Of a stretch of 24,874 nucleotides of DNA, positions 18,091 to 24,874 are shown piece after piece. The notes beneath the pieces are model-generated. The model saw nothing but the letters and a program-made list of their open reading frames with translations. It was not told where the DNA came from and did not search any database. Where the stretch lies: contig DKGO01000096.1 of the NCBI GenBank assembly GCA_002453315.1, forward strand, positions 1-24,874. Reading direction: 5' to 3'. Each line of letters begins with the position of its first letter. Within the stretch, counting starts at the first letter, position 1. The stretch is from Caryophanales bacterium UBA6768 (GTDB taxonomy: Bacteria; Bacillota; Bacilli; Bacillales_D; Amphibacillaceae). Position numbers and translations under genes: made by a program.

Positions 18091-18411
18091 ATGGAAAATC
18101 AATTTAATATTTTGTTTCAATATTTTTTAGATGCATATGGAACAGAGCATCTATTTGCCATATTTTACGTGCTAAATTTTATTTTTAGTGTTATTGCATA
18201 TAAATTAGGTTTTGCAAGAAAATTATCTATATTAAAATCGGTTTTTGTTTATATTTTATTAGCAGTTGGTGTGTACATTATTACTATATTTAGTGTATTT
18301 GGTTTAGCGGTTACTGAGTCACTTATTATTATTACAATTGTATTAGCAATTTATCGGTTTAGATTGTATCGTGAGAGAAAGAATAAAAACAGACCTAAAA
18401 ATAATGATTAA
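18091..18411 (+). CDS. ylaH: YlaH-like membrane protein
   Basis: This 106-residue protein has three predicted membrane helices (about residues 20-40, 48-70 and 73-89) followed by a strongly basic tail (RFRLYRERKNKNRPK) that should be cytoplasmic. The motif YKLGFARKLSILKS between helices 1 and 2 is typical of the YlaH family (Pfam YlaH). Function is unknown; in B. subtilis the gene follows typA. I start at ATG 18091 with GGGGGAA directly before it. A TTG at 18079 in the same frame would overlap that site. A clear terminator follows. Confidence 0.85.
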   Translation: MENQFNILFQYFLDAYGTEHLFAIFYVLNFIFSVIAYKLGFARKLSILKSVFVYILLAVGVYIITIFSVFGLAVTESLIIITIVLAIYRFRLYRERKNKNRPKNND

Positions 18412-18419
18412 TTGATAAA

Positions 18420-18449
18420 GGAACAGGACTCATAATGTCCTGTTTTTTA
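18420..18449 (+). terminator. ylaH: Intrinsic terminator of ylaH
   Basis: ACAGGAC (18423-18429) and GTCCTGT (18437-18443) make a perfect 7-bp stem around TCATAAT, followed by TTTTT. It is 11 bp after the ylaH stop. Confidence 0.9.
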
Positions 18450-18465
18450 TTGTGAAAAATAACAA

Positions 18466-18773
18466 CTTCCGAGTGCCCTTCTACACGGAAAAACTGATGA
18501 GAAGGGCATTCAAACAGTTCTTGAGTTCCCTTCTACAAGGAAAAACTGGTGAGAAGGGCATTCAAACGATTCCTGAGTTCCCTTCTACATGGAAAAACTT
18601 ATGAGAAGGGCATTCAAACAGTTCTTGAGTTCCCTTCTACACGGAAAAACTGATGAGAAGGGCATTCAAACAATTCTTGAGTTCCCTTCTACACGGAAAA
18701 ACTGATGAGAAGGGCATTCAAACGGTTCCTAGGTGCCTTCTACTTGAAAAATCTTACGAGAAGGGCATTCACC
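18466..18773. repeat. Tandem array 3: 6 units of 52 bp
   Basis: CCCTTCTAC starts units at 18476, 18528, 18580, 18632 and 18684, exactly 52 bp apart; a sixth, degenerate unit begins at 18736 (CCTTCTAC). Each unit has perfect arms CCCTTCT and AGAAGGG around a 17-nt loop, followed by GCATTCA. In the first unit the arms reach 9 bp (TGCCCTTCT/AGAAGGGCA). Arms are invariant in the first five units while loop and spacer bases vary. G+C is about 42%. The array begins just beyond the ylaH terminator, between the convergent ylaH and the YlaL-like gene. Confidence 0.94.
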
Positions 18774-18814
18774 CCATAACATTTCGAAAAGATGATTAAA
18801 TAGACCTGTATAAT

Positions 18815-18837
18815 GAGAAAAAGATATAACCATCTTT
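18815..18837 (-). terminator. Probable terminator of the YlaL-like gene
   Basis: Read on the minus strand, AAAGAT and ATCTTT pair around GGTTAT and run into TTTTTCTC. It is 44 bp past the stop of the minus-strand gene. The stem is weak (6 bp, AT-rich). Confidence 0.45.
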
Positions 18838-18880
18838 ATAAAGAAAATAAATAAAAAATTTCTCTACTTAGGTATTAATC

Positions 18881-19366
18881 CTAGTCTACAATAATTTCCT
18901 TAATACCATTAATTGGTTTTAATTTGTTCGTGCCATCGCCAAATATAAGTTGTACTGGGCCTTTTTCAGTAAGTGGTTTGCCATTTAATGCAAACAGTAA
19001 AAAAGATTCCCTCAATTGCTCAATTGTTATAATAGCCTCATCATGTTCTCTTTTTAAAATAACACGTTCAGCATCGGCTTTTATCTCAGCATGATTTACA
19101 AAGTCTTTAATTGGCATAACGTAGGAGTTAACAAGAATTTTCTCCCTCTCAAATCGATTAATACTCTTATTGACAGGGGGTTTAATACTGTTGTATGTTT
19201 GTTCAAACATTACAGCCCGTTTTTTTATGTGATCTTTTTCATTTTGATTATTTTCAGTTTCATTGTTAAATGCTTCTTCTAATACAACTTTTCTGTCATC
19301 GAAAATCCAAACAGTAGGATCTAGTGTTATTGGAAAGTTGACTTTTCCTTTTAATTGCACAATCAT
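18881..19366 (-). CDS. YlaL-like protein of unknown function
   Basis: This 161-residue soluble protein starts with a short beta-like stretch (MIVQLKGKVNFPITLDPTVW) and has a charged middle with a helical, Asn/Glu/Lys-rich segment (about residues 33-60). It ends with FALNGKPLTEKGPVQLIFGDG, which recalls a small beta domain. Position upstream of ylaN suggests it is YlaL of B. subtilis, but I cannot confirm this by sequence memory alone, so no symbol is given. I start it at ATG 19366, 7 bases after GAGGTG on the minus strand. A start at 19381 would place that site inside the gene. It diverges from ylaN and converges on array 3. Confidence 0.65.
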   Translation of the reverse strand: MIVQLKGKVNFPITLDPTVWIFDDRKVVLEEAFNNETENNQNEKDHIKKRAVMFEQTYNSIKPPVNKSINRFEREKILVNSYVMPIKDFVNHAEIKADAERVILKREHDEAIITIEQLRESFLLFALNGKPLTEKGPVQLIFGDGTNKLKPINGIKEIIVD

Positions 19367-19482
19367 CACATGGCACCTCATTTACTAGTTATCCTCACTA
19401 GGATACCAAAAATGATGACTATTTTCATGTAATTAAATTATAAATAAAAATAACGTGTGAAAATATTTATGTTATCAACTAT

Positions 19483-19511
19483 TTGCAATTTACATAGTAT
19501 AAGGATAATAT
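19483..19511 (+). promoter_or_regulatory. Candidate promoter of ylaN
   Basis: TTGCAA (19483-19488) and TAATAT (19506-19511) are separated by exactly 17 bp, each matching four of six consensus bases. The leader would be about 67 nt. Confidence 0.4.
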
Positions 19512-19584
19512 TATTTTATAAGGAAATGTGTTCTAAATCACTTCCTATAGGTGAAAAGTAGTTTTAGAGAGAGGATGGGAGTTT

Positions 19585-19899
19585 ATGCCTCAAATGACAA
19601 CTGAACAGCGTGATAGGGCTTATATGATATTAAAGCAGGACGCTGAAAGTATAAGACGTTTAATTGAAGTACAAATAGATAACTTTTCAATGCCACAATG
19701 TCCTTTATATGAAGAAGTTTTAGATACCCAAATGTTTGGATTGTCGAGGGAAATAAATTTCGCTGTTCGATTAAACCTAATTTCAGAAAAGGATGGAAGG
19801 CAAATTTTAGAGGATTTAGAACAAAAATTAACTGTATTACATGAAACAGCCGCCAAAAATAGAACGAAAAAAACTTTATTCAATAGTCGTCGCACTTGA
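19585..19899 (+). CDS. ylaN: YlaN (UPF0358), iron-homeostasis partner of Fur
   Basis: This 104-residue, mostly helical cytosolic protein contains the highly conserved UPF0358 block [21 protein letters not shown] (about residues 36-56) followed by [19 protein letters not shown]. In B. subtilis YlaN is essential unless iron is supplied and binds the iron repressor Fur to relieve repression when iron is scarce. Compared with the 93-residue B. subtilis protein, it has a longer basic C-terminal tail ([14 protein letters not shown]). ATG 19585 has GGATGGGAG upstream. It is a single gene with its own terminator, directly before ftsW as in B. subtilis. Confidence 0.94.
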   Translation: MPQMTTEQRDRAYMILKQDAESIRRLIEVQIDNFSMPQCPLYEEVLDTQMFGLSREINFAVRLNLISEKDGRQILEDLEQKLTVLHETAAKNRTKKTLFNSRRT

Positions 19900-19956
19900 G
19901 TATCATGTTTGGCCTTAGGCCTGTTTCAAATCTAATTAAATACTCGAGATTGAGTG

Positions 19957-19989
19957 AACTTTGCACAAGATAAGGTTGCAAAGTTTTTT
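19957..19989 (+). terminator. ylaN: Intrinsic terminator of ylaN
   Basis: AACTTTGCA (19957-19965) and TGCAAAGTT (19977-19985) form a perfect 9-bp stem around an 11-nt loop, followed by a run of T. It separates ylaN from ftsW. Confidence 0.92.
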
Positions 19990-20008
19990 ATCAATATAAA
20001 AGAGGTAG

Positions 20009-20014
20009 TATAAT
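20009..20014 (+). promoter_or_regulatory. Candidate -10 box of ftsW-pycA
   Basis: A consensus TATAAT at 20009-20014 lies 26 bp before the ftsW start. The region 17 bp upstream is the T-tract of the ylaN terminator and gives only a weak -35 match, so promoter strength is uncertain. Confidence 0.35.
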
Positions 20015-20040
20015 TTAAATTGGTCATGGGGTGAATATAA

Positions 20041-21219
20041 TTGTTTCAAAGGTTTAAAGGGTATGATTTCACATTAATGATCACTCCAATCTTGTTAGCA
20101 GCCTTTGGTATTGTCATGATTTATAGTGCTAGTATGGTATCGACAGTAGCACAAAATTTAGACAGCACTTACTATTTTTATCGTCAAATTATCTGGTTTA
20201 CCTTCGGATTGATAGCTTTTATATTCTTTTGTTTTTTTCCATATCGTTATTTTAAAAATTTAATTAAACTAATTATGGTTATTAGTTTTGTTCTACTAGT
20301 GTTAGTTTTGTTGATTGGGCAGTCCAAATATAATGCAATTCGCTCAATAGAAATTTTTGGTTTTAATATGCAACCATCTGAATTTGTTAAGCTAGTAATT
20401 ATTATTTATTTAGCCTATATTTATTCAAAAAAGCAATTATACATTCATCAGTTTTTTAAAGGTGTTTTACCCCCCTTACTCTTAGTGTCGGTTTATGCCT
20501 TTTTAATTTTTCTACAGCCTGATATCGGTACTACAGGAATCATTATGTTAATCATTGGTACAGTAGTTATTAGTTCCGGTGTTCGATGGCGTCATATTTT
20601 ACTTTTATTAGTGACTGTTATTGTAATGGCTGCTATACTCATTCCTTTCATCATGACCGAAAGAAGATGGGATCGTATTATTGGGGCGTATAACCCGTTT
20701 TCAGATCCTACAGAAAGTGGTTATCATTTAATACAATCCTATTTAGCGATTAGTGGTGGTGGAATCAGTGGCGAGGGGTTAGGGCAAAGTGTTCAAAAAT
20801 TAGGATATTTATGGGGGGCTCATACAGATTTTATAATGTCTGTTATCGCCGAAGAACTAGGTGTATTTGGTGTTATCATTGTTATTGGCATGTTAATGTT
20901 AGTTATATTTAGGGGTTTATTTATTGCAATAAAATGTCATGATCATTTTGGCACCTTATTAGCTATTGGAATATCATCAATGGTGGCCTATCAGGCATTT
21001 ATCAATTTGGGAGCAATAAGTGGTGTTCTACCAATTACTGGGGTGACCTTACCTTTTGTAAGTTACGGTGGTTCTTCACTAGTCGCGTTAATGGCTTCTA
21101 TGGGAATTTTAAATAACATTGCTAAAACAGTTCATCTAGAGGAAATGAAACCAATATCTATGAAAGATAATGAACAATTTAATCAAAAAAATTGGAGTGG
21201 ACAAACATGGACAAGCTAA
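20041..21219 (+). CDS. ftsW: SEDS peptidoglycan polymerase FtsW (septal)
   Basis: This 392-residue polytopic protein has about ten membrane helices. It polymerises glycan strands from lipid II at the division septum with a class B PBP. SEDS-family motifs are visible: IYSAS (27-31), QPSEFVK (111-117), LQPDIGTT (158-165), the extracellular GAHTDFIMSVIAEELG (259-274) with Asp263 at the position of the catalytic Asp of RodA/FtsW, and PFVSYGGSS near residues 339-347. The usual N-A-x-x-W-I stretch before QPSEF reads NAIRSIEIFG here, without the Trp. The start is TTG at 20041, 7 bases after GGGGTGA. Its position before pycA supports FtsW rather than RodA or SpoVE. The last 13 bases overlap pycA. Confidence 0.92.
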   Translation: MFQRFKGYDFTLMITPILLAAFGIVMIYSASMVSTVAQNLDSTYYFYRQIIWFTFGLIAFIFFCFFPYRYFKNLIKLIMVISFVLLVLVLLIGQSKYNAIRSIEIFGFNMQPSEFVKLVIIIYLAYIYSKKQLYIHQFFKGVLPPLLLVSVYAFLIFLQPDIGTTGIIMLIIGTVVISSGVRWRHILLLLVTVIVMAAILIPFIMTERRWDRIIGAYNPFSDPTESGYHLIQSYLAISGGGISGEGLGQSVQKLGYLWGAHTDFIMSVIAEELGVFGVIIVIGMLMLVIFRGLFIAIKCHDHFGTLLAIGISSMVAYQAFINLGAISGVLPITGVTLPFVSYGGSSLVALMASMGILNNIAKTVHLEEMKPISMKDNEQFNQKNWSGQTWTS

Positions 21220-24200
21220 AGAGAATTAATAAAATCCTCGTTGCAAATCGAGGTGAAATAGCAATTCGAATATTTCGATCTTGTACAGAATTAAATATTC
21301 AAACAGTCGCTATTTATTCACAAGAGGATGCAAGTGCTTTACATCGATATAAGGCAGATGAGTCTTATTTAATTGGGAAAGGCAAAAAACCAATCGATGC
21401 CTATCTAGATATTGAAGGGATTATTTCATTGGCAAAAAATGTTCGTGTCGATGCAATTCATCCTGGATATGGTTTTTTATCAGAAAATATTGAATTTGCT
21501 AAACGGTGTGAAGAAGAAGGGATTATTTTTATTGGCCCAACAAGCCAACATTTAAATATGTTCGGTGACAAAGTTAAAGCAAAAACACAAGCTATTGAAG
21601 CAGGTTTACCAATTATACCGGGTTCAGATGGCCCAGTATCATCTATTTCAGAGGTAGAACATTTTGCTAATGAAAATGGGTATCCAATTATTATTAAGGC
21701 ATCTCTCGGTGGTGGTGGACGTGGGATGCGCATAGTAAATCATGAAAAAGAACTAGCAGAAGCATATGATCGAGCACGTTCTGAATCAAAAACGGCCTTT
21801 GGAAATGATGAAATTTATGTAGAGAAATTTATCGAAAACCCAAAGCACATTGAAGTGCAAATTTTAGGCGATCAATACAATAATATCGTTCATCTATTTG
21901 AAAGAGATTGTTCGATTCAACGTCGTCATCAAAAAGTAGTTGAAATTGCACCAAGTATTTCGATTGATAGTGATTTAAGACAGAAAATTTGTGATGCAGC
22001 CGTTAAATTAATGGAAAATGTAAATTATATAAATGCGGGAACTGTTGAGTTTTTAGTAACTGGTAATGAATTTTATTTTATTGAAGTAAATCCACGAGTT
22101 CAAGTGGAGCATACAATTACAGAAATGATTACAGGTGTAGACATTGTACAAACACAAATTAAAATTGCTGAAGGGAGAAACTTATTCGATGAAACAATAG
22201 GAATTCCTGAACAATCACAAATTAAAACAAATGGTTTTGCTATTCAATCCCGTGTGACAACCGAAGACCCGTTGAATGATTTTATGCCGGACACTGGTAG
22301 GATCATGGTTTATCGTTCAAGTGGTGGATTTGGTGTTCGATTAGATGCAGGTAATGCCTATCAAGGTGCAGACATTTCACCATATTATGATTCTTTGCTC
22401 GTTAAAGTGTCAACGTGGGCTCTAACATTTGAACATGCTGCACAAAAAATGATTCGTAATTTAAAAGAATTCAGAATTCGCGGTATTAAAACAAATATTC
22501 CATTTTTAACAAATGTAGTATCCCACCGCCATTTTCATACTGGTAATTTTAGTACGAATTTTATTGATGAAACTCCTGAGTTGTTCGTTTTTCCCAAACG
22601 TCATGATCGTGGTACCAAATTATTGTCATATATTGCCGATATGACTGTCAATGGGGTTGAAGGGGTACCTAAAAAGAAAAAGCCATTATTTTCTCCTATC
22701 GTTATGCCAAATATTGATCCTTTAGAAATTGTACCTAAAGGAACAAAGCAACTACTTGATGAACATGGACCGGAATATGTTGCTAAGTGGTTAAAAGAAA
22801 GTAAAAAGGTTTTATTAACAGACACCACATTCAGGGATGCCCATCAGTCCTTATTAGCCACTCGAGTTCGGACAAAGGATATTGCCAAAATTGCTGAGCC
22901 AATGTCGCGAATGTTACCCGAACTTTTTTCAGTTGAAATGTGGGGAGGGGCTACTTTTGATGTGACCTACCGATTTTTACGTGAAGACCCGTGGCAACGA
23001 TTATTAGCGGTTAGAGAAAAAATGCCAAATGTATTATTACAAATGTTGTTAAGGGCAAGTAATGCGGTTGGATATAAAAACTATCCTGATAATGTGTTAC
23101 AAAATTTTGTAACAGAAAGTTCCCAAGCTGGCATTGATTTATTTAGAATATTTGATAGTTTGAATTGGTTAGAAGGAATTATTCCAGCACTCGAGGCTGT
23201 AAGGGAAAACAATAAAATAGCAGAGGCCTCCATATGTTATACCGGAAATGTGTTAGATACAGGTAGAAGTAAATATGATTTTTCTTACTATATTAAGCTA
23301 GCGCAAGAATTAGAGTCAGCTGGTGCACATATTCTGGGAATTAAAGATATGGCCGGATTACTTAAACCTGAAGCAGCATATCAATTAGTGTCACGTTTAA
23401 AGGATGCTGTGGATTTACCAATTCATTTACATACTCACGATACGAGTGGTAACGGAATCAGCATGTACTCTAGAGCAATAGATGCTGGGGTAGATGCCGT
23501 AGATGTTGCGTGTGGATCAATGGCAGGGTCTACCTCCCAACCGAGTGCTCAATCATTATACTATGCGCTGGAAGGAACAGAAAATCAACCGGATATCAAC
23601 ATTGAAAACTATGAAAGGCTGTCCACGTATTGGGAAGGTGTTCGCCACTATTATCAGGATTTTGAAAGTGGTTTACAGTCACCACATACGGAAATTTACC
23701 AACATGAAATGCCTGGTGGCCAATATAGTAATTTACAGCAACAAGCAAAAGCAGTGGGGCTTGAGGATAGATGGGAAGACGTTAAAAAGATGTACCGGAC
23801 TGTGAATGATATGTTTGGTGATATTATTAAAGTAACTCCTTCTTCAAAAGTTGTCGGTGATATGGCCTTATTTATGGTACAAAACAACTTAACTGAAAAC
23901 GATATTTATCAACGGGGTCAATCCATTGATTTTCCGGCTTCGGTCATTGAATTTTTCCAAGGAGATATCGGGCAACCACATGGTGGATTTCCAGAAAAAC
24001 TTCAAGACATTATTTTAAAAGGAAAAGAAAAAATCGATGTACGCCCTGGGTTACTATTAGATCCGGTTAATTTTGAACAAATACGAAAAGAATTGTATAA
24101 AAAATTAGGCAGGGAAGTAACAAGTTTTGATGTCATTGCCTATGCCCTATACCCAGATGTATTTATGAGTTATAGCAATTTTACTGCTGAGTTTGCCGAT

Positions 24201-24650
24201 GTTTCCGTACTTGATACACCGACTTATTTTTATGGCATGCGTTTAGGTGAGGAAATAGAAGTGGAAATCGAACAAGGAAAAACATTGTTCATTAAATTGG
24301 TTTCTATTTCCGAGCCACGCAGTGATGGCACACGTGTTATTTATTTTGAAATGAATGGTCAATCGCGGGAAATTATTATAAAGGATCGAAGTATTAAATC
24401 TGAGGTGCCAACTTTACCCCAGGTAGATAAAGAGAATCCTAAACAAATAGGTGCAACTATGCCTGGTACAATAATAAAATTACTATGTGCCGAGGGCGAT
24501 AAAGTGGAAAAAGGCGATTATTTACTTATCTCTGAGGCGATGAAAATGGAAACAACCATTCAGGCTCCTTTTAAGGGTAAAATTCATAAACTACATGTAA
24601 AAGATGGAACAGCTGTTAATGTAAATGATTTATTAATTGAATTTGAGTAA
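21207..24650 (+). CDS. pycA: Pyruvate carboxylase
   Basis: This 1147-residue biotin enzyme makes oxaloacetate from pyruvate, bicarbonate and ATP, refilling the TCA cycle. Order of domains: biotin carboxylase (about 1-455, ATP-grasp GGGGRGMR at 168-175, EVNPRVQVEH at 293-302), carboxyltransferase (about 530-810, LTDTTFRDAHQS at 537-548, metal-binding HLHTHDTSG and carbamylated-Lys motif GIKDMAG), the tetramerisation/allosteric region, and C-terminal biotin carrier domain (about 1078-1147) with biotinylated Lys1113 in EAMKMET. Length equals B. subtilis PycA within one residue. I start it at ATG 21207, 6 bases after GGAGTGG; a TTG at 21192 overlaps that site. It overlaps the ftsW end by 13 bp, so the two are probably one transcript. 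Members are controlled by acetyl-CoA and, directly or through DarB, c-di-AMP. Confidence 0.97.
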   Translation: MDKLKRINKILVANRGEIAIRIFRSCTELNIQTVAIYSQEDASALHRYKADESYLIGKGKKPIDAYLDIEGIISLAKNVRVDAIHPGYGFLSENIEFAKRCEEEGIIFIGPTSQHLNMFGDKVKAKTQAIEAGLPIIPGSDGPVSSISEVEHFANENGYPIIIKASLGGGGRGMRIVNHEKELAEAYDRARSESKTAFGNDEIYVEKFIENPKHIEVQILGDQYNNIVHLFERDCSIQRRHQKVVEIAPSISIDSDLRQKICDAAVKLMENVNYINAGTVEFLVTGNEFYFIEVNPRVQVEHTITEMITGVDIVQTQIKIAEGRNLFDETIGIPEQSQIKTNGFAIQSRVTTEDPLNDFMPDTGRIMVYRSSGGFGVRLDAGNAYQGADISPYYDSLLVKVSTWALTFEHAAQKMIRNLKEFRIRGIKTNIPFLTNVVSHRHFHTGNFSTNFIDETPELFVFPKRHDRGTKLLSYIADMTVNGVEGVPKKKKPLFSPIVMPNIDPLEIVPKGTKQLLDEHGPEYVAKWLKESKKVLLTDTTFRDAHQSLLATRVRTKDIAKIAEPMSRMLPELFSVEMWGGATFDVTYRFLREDPWQRLLAVREKMPNVLLQMLLRASNAVGYKNYPDNVLQNFVTESSQAGIDLFRIFDSLNWLEGIIPALEAVRENNKIAEASICYTGNVLDTGRSKYDFSYYIKLAQELESAGAHILGIKDMAGLLKPEAAYQLVSRLKDAVDLPIHLHTHDTSGNGISMYSRAIDAGVDAVDVACGSMAGSTSQPSAQSLYYALEGTENQPDINIENYERLSTYWEGVRHYYQDFESGLQSPHTEIYQHEMPGGQYSNLQQQAKAVGLEDRWEDVKKMYRTVNDMFGDIIKVTPSSKVVGDMALFMVQNNLTENDIYQRGQSIDFPASVIEFFQGDIGQPHGGFPEKLQDIILKGKEKIDVRPGLLLDPVNFEQIRKELYKKLGREVTSFDVIAYALYPDVFMSYSNFTAEFADVSVLDTPTYFYGMRLGEEIEVEIEQGKTLFIKLVSISEPRSDGTRVIYFEMNGQSREIIIKDRSIKSEVPTLPQVDKENPKQIGATMPGTIIKLLCAEGDKVEKGDYLLISEAMKMETTIQAPFKGKIHKLHVKDGTAVNVNDLLIEFE

Positions 24651-24735
24651 TATTTAATTGAAAGTGGGTTAAGACGCTTTATTTTTAAACTATTAGTATT
24701 TAAGGGTTACGATTTCAATAAAGATATATTTATTT

Positions 24736-24783
24736 AACAAAAAGGAACTTTATATTTAAGTTTCTTTTTGTTCCGTTTTTTTT
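24736..24783 (+). terminator. pycA: Strong intrinsic terminator of pycA
   Basis: AACAAAAAGGAACTT (24736-24750) pairs with AAGTTTCTTTTTGTT (24758-24772), 15 bp with one G-T wobble, around TATATTT. After CCG comes an unbroken run of eight T (24776-24783). It ends 133 bp after the pycA stop. Confidence 0.92.
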
Positions 24784-24831
24784 ATTAATTGTTATCATAT
24801 CAACTAATGAGTGTTTTTATTGCATCTCAAT

Positions 24832-24873
24832 TTGCTCGTCTGAAAATTGGGGAAACGGGAATTTCAGCTGAGC
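24832..24873. other. Imperfect inverted repeat at the window edge
   Basis: CTGAAAATT and AATTTCAG pair with one bulged base, and GCTC/GAGC extend the stem after a 2-nt internal loop. It lies about 50 bp beyond the pycA terminator and is cut off by the window end. It could be a hairpin at the 3' end of a neighbour, or the first unit of another tandem array like those in the window. Confidence 0.35.
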
Positions 24874-24874
24874 A

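Noticed and set aside
23503..23805. 100-codon plus-strand frame inside pycA
   Set aside because: It is an alternative frame of the carboxyltransferase region, which is fully conserved in the pycA frame.
24807..24874. Plus-strand open frame starting at ATG 24807 and running off the window
   Set aside because: There is no ribosome-binding site, only 22 codons are visible, and the sequence forms a dyad; it cannot be supported as a gene.

Overview
The window is chromosomal backbone from a low-G+C, spore-forming member of the Bacillaceae. The gene content and order follow the Bacillus subtilis ykyB/ykuL - ktrC - rnjA - rpoY - def - ykyA - pdhABCD region and the suhB - ylaF - ylaH - ylaL - ylaN - ftsW - pycA region, brought together here. 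Ribosome-binding sites are strong and Bacillus-like, TTG starts are common, and a Spo0E-type phosphatase gene supports a sporulating lineage. I see no transposase, phage gene, tRNA, rRNA or CRISPR array.

Layout. 1-2936: a Spo0E-like gene (+), an EamA transporter (-), an unrecognised 3-helix membrane protein (+), kre/ykyB (-) and a TrhA/hemolysin III protein (-). 3271-4476: darB (ykuL) and ktrC. 4477-5714: a gene-free gap with two terminators and a 16-unit tandem array. 5715-8499: rnjA, rpoY and def on the minus strand. 8732-14623: lipoprotein gene ykyA and the pyruvate dehydrogenase operon pdhA-pdhB-pdhC-pdhD. 14624-15569: pdh terminator and an 11-unit tandem array. 15570-17768: a nitronate monooxygenase-family gene, a small unknown gene and an inositol monophosphatase-family gene. 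17779-19366: ylaF (-), ylaH (+), a 6-unit tandem array and a YlaL-like gene (-). 19585-24650: ylaN, ftsW and pycA, the last two overlapping.

How the genes work together. The pathway theme is the pyruvate node: PdhABCD turns pyruvate into acetyl-CoA and PycA turns it into oxaloacetate. A second theme is cyclic di-AMP: DarB and KtrC are known c-di-AMP receptors in B. subtilis, and PycA is a known target of DarB there. RNA turnover and transcription (RNase J1, RNAP epsilon), N-terminal maturation (Def), septal wall synthesis (FtsW) and iron control (YlaN) make up the rest.

The most unusual content is between the genes. Three tandem arrays of largely different sequence (4801-5630, about 14709-15294, 18466-18773) all have a 52-bp period, are richer in G+C than their flanks, can fold into hairpins, and sit in gaps just beyond transcription terminators. 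They also share a short core, AAGGGCATTC or a close variant. They look like members of one class of intergenic element and are the main candidate here for something undescribed.
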